From Siphonodentalium dalli (Eukaryota > Mollusca > Scaphopoda > Gadilida > Siphonodentaliidae), in NCBI GenBank assembly GCA_032622095.1, contig CP136068.1, forward strand, positions 49,782,443-49,846,442: a DNA stretch of 64,000 nt, in the 5' to 3' direction. The notes beneath the pieces are model-generated. The model did not search any database. It was given only the letters and a program-made list of their open reading frames with translations, and was not told the origin of the DNA. The translations under genes were made by a program, and so were the position numbers. Below, piece after piece: positions 23,535 to 34,235 of the stretch; position 1 is the first letter of the stretch; each line of letters begins with the position of its first letter.

Positions 23535-24028
23535 TTAAAGGCACGGGCGGTGTTTGTTGCATAAATATTCATATTTGTTCAAATCGCCATCAACAGAAGG
23601 AATATTAATCAGCGCGCAAATAGTGTATTGTAGTCAAGACGTACGATGGTGCACGTAAACAAGAGCCTGCTCGTGTTACAGAAGTTTTGCTTCTGTTTAC
23701 ATAACATAGCACAATTCTATTAGTCAATCACACATAAATGATATAAATGCTCTTTATTATTTCCATATCATGAAAACAGTAACAAATAACGCTCCTTATG
23801 TTGACCATATCCGTATCTAAACAAAATCCAGGTTCTGCAACGTTTTTTGCTTTTGTTTACATAACAAATGAAAAACATTTGACAATAACATACTGTTTAT
23901 GCCATATTTCTGATTGGTATAAGAACAAGGTTTGTCTATATTTTACTATTCTTTTTGTTTATGGCGGTTTTTGACGGAGGTGAATATTTTAACAGCATAC
24001 CCACCACCAACGCCACTCGTATCTTTAA
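23535..24028. mobile_element. Possible TIR element with imperfect ends
   Basis: Left end 'ttaaaggcacgggcggtgtt' and right end 'caacgccactcgtatctttaa' are imperfect inverted repeats (about 16 of 21 positions match, mostly transitions apart). Inside, 'ttttgcttctgtttacataa' and 'ttttgcttttgtttacataa' form a direct pair. A possible TTAA target is embedded in the ends. The call rests on the terminal match only. Confidence 0.4.
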
Positions 24029-24177
24029 GGGACTCATAACCTAAATGTAAATGTTCCTATCTGAATTTTCACAGGGGACGGTCTTTGGGACAATGGAATT
24101 GTGCATTGTGCTAATAATTACTCAAACGTTATTGTTTTCTGCAAAAAAGCGAATGCGGCGATTGACATGAAACTAAT

Positions 24178-24530
24178 TAAAGTGATGTGAAACACTCCGC
24201 TGAGGTGTTCCGAATAACAGATAATCACGCCAAAATAACTTCTTTTCATAATATTAATATCCAAATAGTAAGAAACAGTGTCATTGTTATCATCAAATTA
24301 CACGCAGTGACTGCTATTGGCGCAATCATTGTCATAATGTTTAGGCCCAATAATGCGTCCCAAAATAAGTAACAAATATATACATTTGTGCATTGTTCAA
24401 CCCATGTGTTCTCTGAAATGGTAGTCGATGTGGTTGGAATTTTCAACAGTCTTAGTTCTTCCAATGGGGACAGTGTTTGGATACTAACTCATTGGTTTTA
24501 TTCAATGAAATAAGTACACAATATGTCATA
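24178..24530 (+). repeat. Dispersed repeat, diverged relative of 14175-14598
   Basis: Begins 'taaagtgatgtgaaacactc' and keeps the same order of short conserved phrases as 14175-14598 ('aataatgcgtcccaaa', 'tcaaccc.tgtgttctctga', 'acaatatgtcata'). Both copies are in introns of the minus-strand gene. Confidence 0.55.
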
Positions 24531-24531
24531 A

Positions 24532-24770
24532 ACCCTTTCATGAAGGGGACTCCGCTGGTGCAGCATTAAAGATCCTGTGTCAGTACATTCTCTTATATAT
24601 GCGAGTCTCCCATAGGAAGCCTCACATATATAAGAGAATGCACTGGCTTACAAGGTCAAGGTAAATATTGTTAGGTAAAGGTATTCTCTTAGATATGCAC
24701 GATGCTCCCTATGGGAGACTCGCGTATATAGTAGAATACAATGGCACAGGGTTTTCGCAAAATTTCAGAT
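24532..24770. mobile_element. Double-hairpin palindromic element (copy 2)
   Basis: 'aaccctttcatgaagg' precedes four related arms: 'cagtacattctcttatatat', 'tatataagagaatgcactgg', 'aaaggtattctcttagatat' and 'tatagtagaatacaatggc', with 'gtctcccatagg' / 'cctatgggagact' between them. It is more degenerate than the copy at 12162. The tail 'cacagggttttcgcaaaatt' is also found reversed near 10540. Confidence 0.65.
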
Positions 24771-25486
24771 TGTACATTGACCACAGCAACCATCCATAGG
24801 CTACTGACTAAATAAATGTCAATTCTTACACTACACGAATATTGATAGTACACAAACCTGATTAATACTCGTGATCCTTTATTGTTTTCTTTTTGTTTGC
24901 TAAAATCATTGAATCGTACTATTTATCGCACAGTTTTAAATTCATACAATAATGCGGAAAATAGTACTGCGCGAATTTAGAGACGAGTAAGGTTCATGTA
25001 CCTTAATTTGGTCACGATTTGAAGATTCTAGGTGTACTCTAATCAATGTTTCAGAGATCCTGGGTATCATAATCAAAAGAAACATGCGAAGTTGCTGACT
25101 AGACTTTGCTGTACAGCTACGGTTTGTGCTGAGGGAACCTGAACCCAATGCCATCAGGCCATCCCTCCTACAATTAGCTCACGATGATTCAAATACCAAT
25201 GAATGGCCGCCTATCCTCAGACAGCCCTGGGAATTAGCCCAGGCAATGCCAAGGTAAAAGCCAAGGCAAAGTTTGCCTGGCAATGATATTCATGCTTAAT
25301 AGAATGAAGTTCATTGGGTTCATTGACTGAGTTATGGTTGTGTCAATGAGGAGTACTACCTCATCAGCTAAAAATACTTACTCTCACTTATCTCTACATA
25401 AAATAGCACCCATGGCACTGGGGCCATAATAACACTAAAGTGCTAGGTGATTTGAGGAGTGTGTAATTCTGTGTGTAATAGTGGTC
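24771..25486. other. Intron, nothing assigned
   Basis: No repeat family or exon recognised. Confidence 0.4.
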
Positions 25487-25999
25487 TCACTCAACCGGAA
25501 CAGATTTTACATTTTATTTACACATTCCAGTTTTATTTTGGATATAAACAAACATGCTCGACAGCAACCTAATTTCGTGGTCATTTCATTGGGTTAGGTA
25601 GTGTTATATTGCGTATTCTCTTTGGAGAAATGGCTGACTGTGTTAATTTCATTTTATCTGCATGAAATATTGCTGTATTTTGTTTTATGAGATCTTAACA
25701 TGACCAAAATTTTAGGTAAATGCAAGATTAAAGCCATATAGAATCAATTATTGTCAGAAAATTGCAATATTTTGTATATAATTGGTACACTGGGTATCTT
25801 ATGTAACAAAATCCCAAGTGTTATGTCGTTCAGATCACTATTAATGAAAATAACTGGCAATTACATAATCTGGTAGTGGTTTGTTTCGTGTTCCAGTTTC
25901 CTGCTGTTGATAGACAAAATGATGTTTATATCAACAATAATACTGGAAGGTGTATATGAAGATCACAAAAGGCAAAATCTGTTCCAGTTGTGTGAGTCT
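25487..25999. mobile_element. TIR element, ~510 bp
   Basis: Left 'ctcactcaaccggaacagat' + 'ttt' and right 'aaaatctgttccagttgtgt' + 'gag' are inverted repeats with about 21 of 23 matches, followed inside by a second related pair ('cacattccag' / 'ctggaaggtgtat'). No ORF. I could not read a target duplication. Confidence 0.5.
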
Positions 26000-28395
26000 G
26001 GAAATTTGTTTTCTCAAAACACTTAAAATATGACAGTATTAATATGAATAAATTTTAGTTTATTGATACTGCCTTCCATTGTGTTGGTAACTAATCTAAT
26101 GAGAAATCATCCCTGAGTTTTAAGATCATTATTGATTGGAAATGGTATCACGTTGCCCAGATAAAATAAGTTTTGCCTAGGATGGTTTCTTCAACCTTGG
26201 CAGAAATGTTGCTGAGGCACTTCTTTCTTATTTCGCAGGGGTATTGACATACATAAAGGAATACATAGTTAGCAGCTTCTATCAATTTGGCCACAGAATT
26301 TCACACTCCTGATGATGTATATATTTTAGGTCATTGTTCTAAAAGCTAGAGAAGGTATTCGTGATGGGCAGAGCTGAAAATTTATACCAAGTTTGTTATG
26401 CCATTATTACCAAGAAGAACATTGAGAAATAGAAGGAACTTGTTCAGTGCTGGCCTTTGAAAAATCTGCAGGGGCTAAAATTCGCCCTCGCCAAAATACT
26501 TTGCAGGGGCTAAAATATTTTGCAGGCCAGGGGCAATTTCTGTTTTATGGGGTATTTATGTTGTGTAACATATGAAATACAAGTAAACTGACATATGTCA
26601 TATTGCATATAACTTATTATGTGGTAAGTGATAATATTTAAATTTAATTAATTTATAATCATATATTAATTGTGAAATAAGCAATGTAAAACTAACGTCA
26701 TGACGCATCAAATGACGGGTTACGTTACTGTATAAATGGATAACAATGTGTAGGCCTACCGTATCATAATTTGACGTCAAACACGTCACTCACCCATACA
26801 TGATCTGTCAATAATCTGGATGCATGCATAGGCCTACGTGCAGGCGTACTAAGATAAGAATAAGCATAGCTGCATACAGTAGATTTTCCAAAAGTCGCAT
26901 AGTTGTATGTATAGGCCTACACAGACTTTGAGAACAAATGTATTCAAATTAATAATAGGTAGTCCGTATATAGGGCCTAATTTCATATATTTTCTGAATC
27001 AATCGGAGCAATGACACAAATTACTAGTAGTGGTACCATTTTGTTATCGAAATTGATTTTGAACTCAACTGTAGCCTGTAGTCTGAATGTTTAAAACAAT
27101 GTATACACAGCATGCTTTGATGTGTGTAGCAAGCGATCCAATGAGTGTGTTACCTTGGTCACCGACACGGTCAGATTCACACTGGGGCATGCTGGTGGTT
27201 AGTAAGGCCTTATAAATTGCAGGTGTGTTTCACACTCTGCGGTGTTTAGATAGGAACCTGGCTAGTGTCTTTATGTGATGAACAATGCATGATTATGGCA
27301 TGTGAGAGGAGTTTTCGCCAGTGGTCACAGCTAGTATTGTTTTATTAGGATCGTACTGTGAACACAATACAAATTTCACAGTTAGGTCATGTAATCGTCA
27401 GTCTGTCACTGGTGACGGGTGTGTAGCATGGTTTGGCCTAATTAGATATACTGGTGGTAGCCGACTGTTAACATAACATGTGTCTCCTGCTTCAAAGATG
27501 CGATGTCGCGTTGCCTTATATGTTTTCAAACGGATAACTCATCAAAATTACCACTGCAAAAGTATGTTGGGTAGTGAATGTTGCGCGAATGATATATCGC
27601 CCACGCCAAATTGAAATTGCGCGGGCGACGCGTGAGCGATAAAATCGCTCGCGCCATATTGCCAGGCCTGCTTGTTCTTATTTTCTTATCAATAATTCTC
27701 AAGTGACAAGATTCTCCATGTTAAATACATTGTCTAGTAAATACGAACTGTAACAGTAAGACATGTTTATAACGTAAACATATGGCATACTGTTACAGTC
27801 ATACTTTAAATAGCAATGAGCAATATCTCTAAAATACAAATAACGCTGATTATGATCAGCTGCGATGCGCTGTCTATTTCCTCATTAACTTATTTGCAAC
27901 AGCAATGGCGGCAACAAGTCTTCTTATATTATCTTCTTGGTATTAAAACAATAGAAAACATTAGTTTTAGCCATTTGCATAAATGTTCTGGCAATGACCA
28001 TAATAAGTGTAAAATCTGAATGCCCTGAGATGCAGATATATGTTTTTAGGTGATATGCTGGTACGTTATCATTCGCAAAAGTTGTCAGTTGTTATTCGAT
28101 TGGCGAACAAACTTTCAATAACTTACTATTCACGTTGTGAATGCCTTGATCATAACTAAACAGTGGATTTTATGGCAATGAAAATTTACGAGCGACCTAT
28201 TATTTGTTGAACTTATTATTTGAACATTTCCAACCAATGGATACCAATCCTTTTGAGTTGTATTACCTGCTTGTCATCTGCTTACTTATATATTTCCTGA
28301 ACATCGATCTCTCCAGATGAATAATATCACATATCTTTTATAACTGATGGGAGAGTCAATTTAGTAATGAAAGAGTTAAATTTAATTATTCTCAC
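26000..28395. other. Intron of the minus-strand gene; no exon seen
   Basis: Long AT-rich intron sequence. 'gcaggggctaaaat' occurs twice at 26467-26515. A GC-richer patch at 27580-27665 ('gcgcgggcgacgcgtgagcg', 'cgctcgcgcc') contains small inverted repeats and may be the opposite end of one ancient element, but I cannot prove it. The plus ORF at 27816-28019 has no supporting feature. Confidence 0.35.
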
Positions 28396-28903
28396 CTAAA
28401 CATAATGATACACATAGCAACCATCATGGCAACCAAACATATTATGATTGCTATGGTTATCTCATGCTGAAAGTTACTGGTAAAACCTTTCTTATCCTTT
28501 TCTTGTTGTTGCTGTTGCTGTTTTTGTAGTAGCTTCCGCTGTTCTTTTTGCCAATTTTGTTGCCAACTGTTTTGTCGCTCTTTCTGTTCCTGTAGCCGCT
28601 TTTGCCAACTGTCTTGTTGCTGTTGCTGTTCTTGTTTTAGCTGCCCCTGTTCTTTTTGCCAATTTTGTTGCCAACTGTCTTGTTGCTGTTGCTGTTCTTG
28701 TTTTAGCCGCTCCTGTTCTTTTTGCCAAATTTGTTGCCAACTGTCTTGTTGCTTTTGCTGTTTTTGTTGCCATTGTTTCTGTTGTTGAAGGTTCAACGCT
28801 TGTTGCTTCTCATCCTGCTTCTTATTTTCAGACTCATCACCACTATAAGCTTCTTCTATTAATTGTTTGTGAGAAGGACCTGCGTTGTTGGGTTGTTCTG
28901 GAC
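28396..28903 (-). CDS. Internal exon: Gln-rich coiled coil and first membrane segment
   Basis: Minus-strand exon between acceptor 'ataatcactttcag' (starts 28903) and a perfect donor AG|GTGAGA (ends 28396). The apparent TGA stop lies inside the donor and is intronic. About 169 residues: a polar start (PEQPNNAGPSHKQLIEEAYS), then a Gln/Lys/Trp-rich coiled coil built on a 22-residue unit (QQQQQDSWQQNWQKEQGQL-type; DNA period 66 bp, units at about 28604, 28670 and 28736), then a Lys-rich stop and a membrane helix with ITIAIIICLVAMMVAMCIIM at the very end. Two bases (AG) are left over and match the A that opens the next exon. Initiating at the internal leucine codon would miss the upstream in-frame coding and the acceptor. 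Confidence 0.83.
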
Positions 28904-29301
28904 CTGAAAGTGATTATGAAGTTGTCTTAGAAACGACTGTTTCCTGTAACATGACCATGCAACCAAGGCATAAGAGCTAATTATTTATGTTCCATTGACT
29001 TAAACAGATGTGGCTCATTCGAACCACAAAATTATATACACATAATTATATAATTTGGTAAGAGGTATCTCAGATTTCGGAACTAACTCACCGATATAGT
29101 GCTGAAAAAAACATGTTTTGTTTATTTTTATTTTCGGTAAATTTGAGATTATTTTATTTATCTTAGTTAAATTTGTTTAATCAGTGGTGTGTAAATTTTT
29201 TTAATCTGTTGACCATGGCAGGAAATCCATATTCTATGGTTCTACATAATTTTGATGATTAAAATGAAGAGAAACATGTGCGAAGTTAAAACAGTTTTCA
29301 G
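28904..29301. other. Intron, nothing assigned
   Basis: No repeat or exon recognised. Confidence 0.4.
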
Positions 29302-30447
29302 TTAAAGGTACTCAATCCGATTAGACGCTCCTAAATTATTATTTCTTTGGAGGTAAAAAATATTTGATTCGAGTCGAGGAACCCACTCATCAAAGCTCAG
29401 AGTGATCAGATATCGATTTTTGAAGTTTGTTAATTTTTGGAGATGTGGTCCACTTCCATATGCTCAAACAGACAAATTGCGGGTGTAAGATGGATAACTC
29501 TAAAATCAAGTGGTTATTATTATTAATAGTAAGGCCAAAAAAAAAAAGTGTTTTGGTTCTCGGGCAATTTGTTTTTCAAATCTATGAGGGAGGGAGGGTT
29601 TTATTTTTATTTTTTATTTTTTTCTGCGCATAGTAAGCATGGACAAAGATACCTTCCTCTGTCTAGTAATAACCAGAAAGGTAGAGGGAACTGTTATGCA
29701 TATAAACTCATTTAGTCTTATATAAAAATGGCATTGTACTACCAGTGTATGACTGGGATTACCTAACAATATATAATGCCCCTGACATTAACTACTGTTA
29801 TTGTTGTCTAAAAACTGATACCTCCCCATTCTAATACATGTATGTGATCCTGAATTTAGTCCTGTGCCTTTCAATTGTATAAAGTTACAATTAGTGTAAG
29901 TCAATTGTTCACAATGACTAATTGTAAGACTAAGAAGAGCATGAGGATCATTTTCTGAATTGTAGTCATCTACTTCATGTTGTTAGCCTGCAAGTCAGTT
30001 TTTAACACATTACATGTTAGAGCTCAATGCACACTAATATTCAACACATATATATGGACATGTTGATGAAATCCCCAAAAAAAAATTTTTTTTTTTTTTT
30101 TTTTAAAATTTTTTTTTCGTTAAGTTTTTTTGTCATAACATCAGGCATTGCAATAAAAAGGCCTAATGCGGCCCTTTTTATTCAATGCGGCGGGGCCTGA
30201 GAACCAAAACCTTTTTTTTTTTGGCCTAACAACTTGATTTTAGAGTTATCCATCTTACACCCGCAATTTGTCTGTTTGAGCACGTGGAAGTGGACCACAT
30301 CTCCAAAAATTAACAAACTTCAAAAATCAATATCTGATCAATCCGAGCTTTGAAGGTTGGGTTCCTCGACTTGAATCAAATATATTTTACCGCCAAAGCC
30401 AAAGAAATAGTAATTTAGGAGGGTCTAATCGGATTGAGTACCTTTAA
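29302..30447. mobile_element. TTAA-flanked element with long terminal inverted repeats
   Basis: Left: TTAA then AGGTACTCAATCCGATTAGA. Right: 'tctaatcggattgagtacct' then TTAA. The inverted arms extend for over 200 bp ('aatatttgattcgagtcgag', 'tttgttaatttttggagatg', 'gacaaattgcgggtgtaaga' are all mirrored at 30230-30430). The centre holds A/T runs (30078-30125) and no transposase. TTAA duplication suggests a piggyBac-like mechanism, which is inference. Related copies: 38741-39186 and a partial one at 61625-61998. Confidence 0.82.
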
Positions 30448-30585
30448 GATAACACAATAAACATTTTCCAGTGAGTCACAAATTATTCCATTTCCGATTC
30501 TGGAGTTTCAATGAATTATTGGCAAAAGTTAATTTTGGCCCATATCTGATCAAGCATGTATCTATACTCATTAGCTATAGCATAC

Positions 30586-30614
30586 CTTTCTTGTCGTTCT
30601 TAGACCTGGTACCC
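30586..30614 (-). CDS. Possible 29-nt microexon of the Gln-rich membrane protein
   Basis: On the minus strand 'catctttatttttag' is followed by 29 bases and then the donor G|GTATGC. Read with one base belonging to the previous codon and one left over, it gives GTRSKNDKK and then joins the GT of the 28903-28396 exon to make Gly. That phase fit and the polar linker-like product are the only support. It could be chance. Confidence 0.4.
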
Positions 30615-31234
30615 CTAAAAATAAAGATGTTACATTAAAACCTGGTGCAGATTCAACAAATACATGAACTAAATATGAAAGTGAACAATAGAAAGTACAG
30701 GATAAGGTCAGCTGAAATAAATAACATAAACAGGGTATTAAGCTAAAATAAACAGGGTATAAAGTTTTCTCACTCAAAGGATATTGATGGAATTTTTCAT
30801 ATTGTGAGTCTGTTTTGGAATCAGAATTATATGATCGTAACTTCAATAATTTTGTCTTACATTTTGGCTTGGATTAAATAACATATTCAGGGCACGCCTC
30901 GATTTTTAAAGTATAAATGACATTTTTTCTGGACAAATTGGGTTTTAAATTGCCATATTGGTGCCAAAATGTTGTATTTAAAAATTATGATAATTAATTC
31001 TAAAATGTTGCATGTTGTATTTTTGGAACCGCTTCTTGTGTGATAATTGAATTCTTTTGAAGGGGAACAGAATGCAACTGGACAAATGGAAGTCATCGGA
31101 TACAATTCTAAAGGCCACTGATTGTTGAATTGCAAGAAAATATTTTATACTTTCACATATGCTTAATTCAGAGTGCAAGTAAAAAAATAAACAACAAGTC
31201 ACATGTTTTAAAAATATATTCAGATTTCTTATCT
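30615..31234. other. Nothing assigned
   Basis: No repeat recognised. The minus-strand ORFs here lack splice or family support. Confidence 0.35.
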
Positions 31235-31523
31235 TTCCTTACAGGGTCTGGAATCGTTGGTTTTTCAGTTGGTAAGGTGCATGGCATATTAGGCCAACAT
31301 AAGCTGTCCAGCGATGATGAAACTGGTTCAACTTCTGATAAGCACAGATTTGTGATCCTTGCAAAAAGTCTTGGTCTATTCGATTTAGCCAATTTCGGGA
31401 ACAAACCCGGATGAAATTGGTATGAAGCGATTTTGGTGTCATTCGATTAACATATCCAAAATCCAAGAAAATGTCTGGAGAACAGTTTGTAGAGCTCCTC
31501 AAAGTCAGGCAGCAGTTCTACTA
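31235..31523 (+). pseudogene. Coding-like relic, unknown
   Basis: After a plus-strand acceptor-like 'tttccttacag' there are two partial frames separated by a frame change near 31420. The second ends RLTYPKSKKMSGEQFVELLK then VRQQFY and TAA at 31521-31523, which has the look of a real C-terminal helix. The same DNA also has an open minus-strand frame whose phase would fit the 29-nt microexon (ending at a CCT|GTAAGG donor). I cannot decide between these, and neither resembles a family I know. The LTR element is inserted 9 bp downstream. Confidence 0.25.
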
Positions 31524-31531
31524 AATGAAAG

Positions 31532-31779
31532 TGTCAGGAAGTATGGATAAATATCGGGAAGATCGAAGAAGTTGGGCAAGCGAAGTACAGCATATAACAC
31601 ACCTTTACCCTGAACTACATAATCACAAACTGACTTCAATAATAACACAAGCACATATTGTCACATTCAAAGTTCACTCAAGCGCATATAATCACATGCA
31701 TTGCCTGTTGATCACTCAGCCACAGTCGTTACCACAGTTGACAGTCCGATATATACAGCAGCGTATCTAATCCCAGACA
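31532..31779 (-). repeat. LTR, 3' in element orientation
   Basis: 248 bp, plus-strand ends TGTCAGGAAGTATGG and CTAATCCCAGACA. Shares nearly its whole length with 33978-34235, including 'aactacataatcacaaactg' and 'cctgttgatcactcagcca'. Confidence 0.85.
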
Positions 31780-32240
31780 TCCTCCGGGGGCACCGAACAG
31801 AAGTCCAAATTCACAAGCAAAGAAGAGGTCAGTTTTGTGTTGAAATATCCATTCAATGTTAGACACGCTGTGGACTTCTTGAAACTAGGTCCCAATGATA
31901 ACTTAAGTCGGGATTGCCAAGGATCTGAGACCAGGAATGCACGGTACATGTAATTCACACTCAAATGCAGAACACACGTAAGACCTAAATAAACACATGC
32001 AAATACATCACGCAATTCAGCTTTCGAGTTCGAATATCCAGGAGACAGAAGACTGTCCAGTGCCTGTGAACCGTGTAGCACATCAATCACATATTCGCAT
32101 GTATCGATCTCGTGTGGTTCAGATGAATCCCAAGTATCAAGATCGTTCGAGCTCTCTCTGACGAGGGGAATACATGTAGAAGCTGCCATCAATATACAAA
32201 GTGTCGTCTGAGCATACATGGGGTGGAGCTGGTTGGTCAT
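31767..32240 (-). pseudogene. Internal ORF of the LTR element, 157 codons
   Basis: An ATG-started frame that runs into the 3' LTR and stops there. It has a possible N-terminal hydrophobic stretch (TTLCILMAASTCIPL) but no recognised motif. The frame upstream of it is broken by stops. It may be the surviving end of a longer protein; no function assigned. Confidence 0.35.
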
Positions 32241-32376
32241 CTGTGGATATCGAACTCACAATCTGCTTCAGATACATGAGAGTCCGCCTGAGAATGTGTG
32301 ACAAGATATCGGGCTGTCAGCAGTTTGTGCAGCAACCGCTGAGAGTGAAACCACCATATCCGAAGAGGCTAGAAGT

Positions 32377-32648
32377 TCAGGAACGACCGAACCACATGGA
32401 GTTGGCAATGTCTGTATCGACTGGTTTGAGACCAATATCCACTGGAAGGTCAGTTGAAATTGTGTTGTCGTGCGAAGCTGAGACAGAACACATTTGAGAA
32501 ACTGCCTCGCTAGTCGGGAAATACCAGATCAGTTTTGTTGCACACGTTTCTCTGATATCTAGATGTCCATCAAGATACTGTCCAATCATTTGAAGTCTGT
32601 CTTTCACGCCGTGCATAGCATCCTCTATCAAATCCGCTTCTCTGAGAT
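32377..32648 (-). pseudogene. Internal reading frame of the LTR element, truncated by the hAT-like insertion
   Basis: Open minus-strand frame from the hAT-like junction to a stop at 32377. It contains 'AMHGVKDRLQMIGQYLDGHL', helical and plausibly capsid (Gag)-like in character, but no zinc knuckle or protease motif is visible. The first part of the longer open frame, up to 32721, lies inside the hAT-like element and does not belong to it. Confidence 0.4.
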
Positions 32649-33753
32649 TAGGGGTGCCACGATTAATCTTATAATCGATGAACCGTTGATAAAGCCGATA
32701 ATCAATTACCATTTCCGTCATCGATTAATCTGAATTATTTATTTCGAACGTCGGAAAGTGCCGGGTATTATTGAATACCGTGTTTTTTTACACAGTTTAA
32801 TCTACAACCGAAGGGTTAACAACCTTTGATCATGCATCAAAGAGATTCCAACAACATGAGTACTACTAATATATGTTGCAAACAGTGGGCAGTTCATGTG
32901 ATTTGATGATATGACATGGTTTTTTATCTTTGGGTCATTCTACATGTATATTCTACATTGGCGGCACTGCGGCTTTGAACTTGTGGCAACGTCATTGTAT
33001 ATTTCTACAAGAAAGACTGCACAATGTCTTTGAAATGTGCCGACTGTCACCGTGTTCAATGAACTGAATGCACTCGCCCTTGAATCTGATTGGACCAATG
33101 GGGATATGATTGACATTCTCTCGAAACCAGGGAAGCTACAGCATTTTAATCAGCAATGTTCTCCGCAATGTCATTTGAGAGTATACTTCGTTTGTATGAG
33201 TAATCTTAGATGTTACTAGTACAGGCTATCACTTATCGTGTGGTGACTGCTGAATGAAACTCACTATTATCAATTACTTAAATTGTTCCGAGTCCTGAAA
33301 TTTCTGGGTGGGGGCCCACCTTTGTGATTGTTATCCACACTCTGGAAGTTTGCTGAAACTTATAGTTTCCGTAACGTTAGATTCCTTATTTTAGAAACCG
33401 CACGTGGTCCGTCGTGCATTCCTACTTTTATATTGTTTGTATATTTGGCTATTCATAACACTGAAATTAATGGCTACGTTCGTTCTAATGAACTCACAAT
33501 TATTATAACCATAACATCGCTGAAAAATGTGCTGGTATTGAATACATTGTGCTCATTAGTCATTGCCGGTGGTTTATGGTGCACATTATTAACTTAAAAA
33601 TTACATCATCCGAGTTTCTTAACCAACACCCAGCCAATAGGCCTTATTACAGAATAATTCCACTATTATTAATATTAGGTACGATGAATCGATTATAATC
33701 GATTATTGATGACTGATTATCGATTATCAAAATCAATAATCGTGGCACCTCTA
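32649..33753. mobile_element. hAT-like non-autonomous element nested in the LTR element
   Basis: Inverted ends TAGGGGTGCCACGATTA and TAATCGTGGCACCTCTA, with an exact 8-bp duplication TCTGAGAT at 32641-32648 and 33754-33761. Subterminal 'ataatcgat' motifs are frequent at both ends. At 1105 bp with no transposase-like frame, it is a non-autonomous member. The 8-bp duplication and the TAGGGGTG-type terminus fit the hAT superfamily. Confidence 0.88.
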
Positions 33754-33776
33754 TCTGAGATAAACATCATCATTAT

Positions 33777-33947
33777 CTATCTGTTTTTAACATTCGTTCT
33801 GATCGTCTCTTGGACAGTTGTGAGTTCCTTTGCGTACTCAAGTGATCGAAAGTCCATAAGAATGTCTGCCTGGTCAACTAGCTCTACCGTGTAATCGAAC
33901 AAATTTGTCCATGCCATTAATTCTGTGGTTTCCTTTGTCGAAGTCAT
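33777..33947 (-). pseudogene. 5' ORF fragment of the LTR element
   Basis: Starts at an ATG about 30 bp inside the 5' LTR and runs 56 codons (MTSTKETTELMAWTNLFDYT at the start) to a stop just before the hAT-like insertion. The remaining frame continues in another register, so a frameshift separates the pieces. Position suggests the start of a Gag-type protein. I do not attempt to restore it. Confidence 0.45.
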
Positions 33948-33977
33948 GTTGAATTGTATCCAGTTCGAGGGACCAAA

Positions 33978-34235
33978 TGTTGGGAAGTACGGATAAATAT
34001 GGGGAAGATCGAAGAAGTCGGATAAGCGAATTACAGCATATAACACACCTTTACCCTGAACTACATAATCACAAACTGACTTCAATAACACAAGCACATA
34101 TTGTCACATTCAAAGTTCACTCATGCGCATATAATAGCGCGTGCGTAATCACATGAATTGCCTGTTGATCACTCAGCCAGTGGTTACCACAGTTGACTGT
34201 CCGATAATATACAGGGGCATATCTAATCCCCGACA
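33978..34235 (-). repeat. LTR, 5' in element orientation
   Basis: 258 bp, plus-strand ends TGTTGGGAAGTACGG and CTAATCCCCGACA. It has an extra 'agcgcgtgcgta' absent from the other LTR, plus scattered substitutions, so the insertion is not recent. Confidence 0.85.

Larger units (their letters stand above)
31532..34235 (-). mobile_element. Non-autonomous LTR retroelement (minus strand), interrupted by a hAT-like element
   Basis: Two direct terminal repeats (31532-31779 and 33978-34235), each TG...CA, flanked by gaaag (31527-31531) and gaatg (34236-34240), a 5-bp target duplication with one difference. In minus orientation the sequence just inside the 5' LTR, 'tttggtccctcgaactggat', resembles primer-binding sites I associate with BEL/Pao elements, and 'ggagga' lies next to the 3' LTR. 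Without the inserted hAT-like element the internal part is only about 1.1 kb and encodes no protease, reverse transcriptase or integrase. Short degenerate ORFs remain. Confidence 0.8.

Noticed and set aside
28492-28773. 93-codon Ala/Thr/Lys-rich ORF overlapping the Gln-rich exon
   Set aside because: A shadow frame of the 66-bp repeat. The Gln-rich frame has the splice sites, phase match and membrane helix.
30571-30846. 91-codon minus ORF covering the candidate microexon
   Set aside because: The hydrophobic part has no support, and the phase of this ORF does not match the neighbouring exon. Only the 29-nt segment with splice signals was kept.
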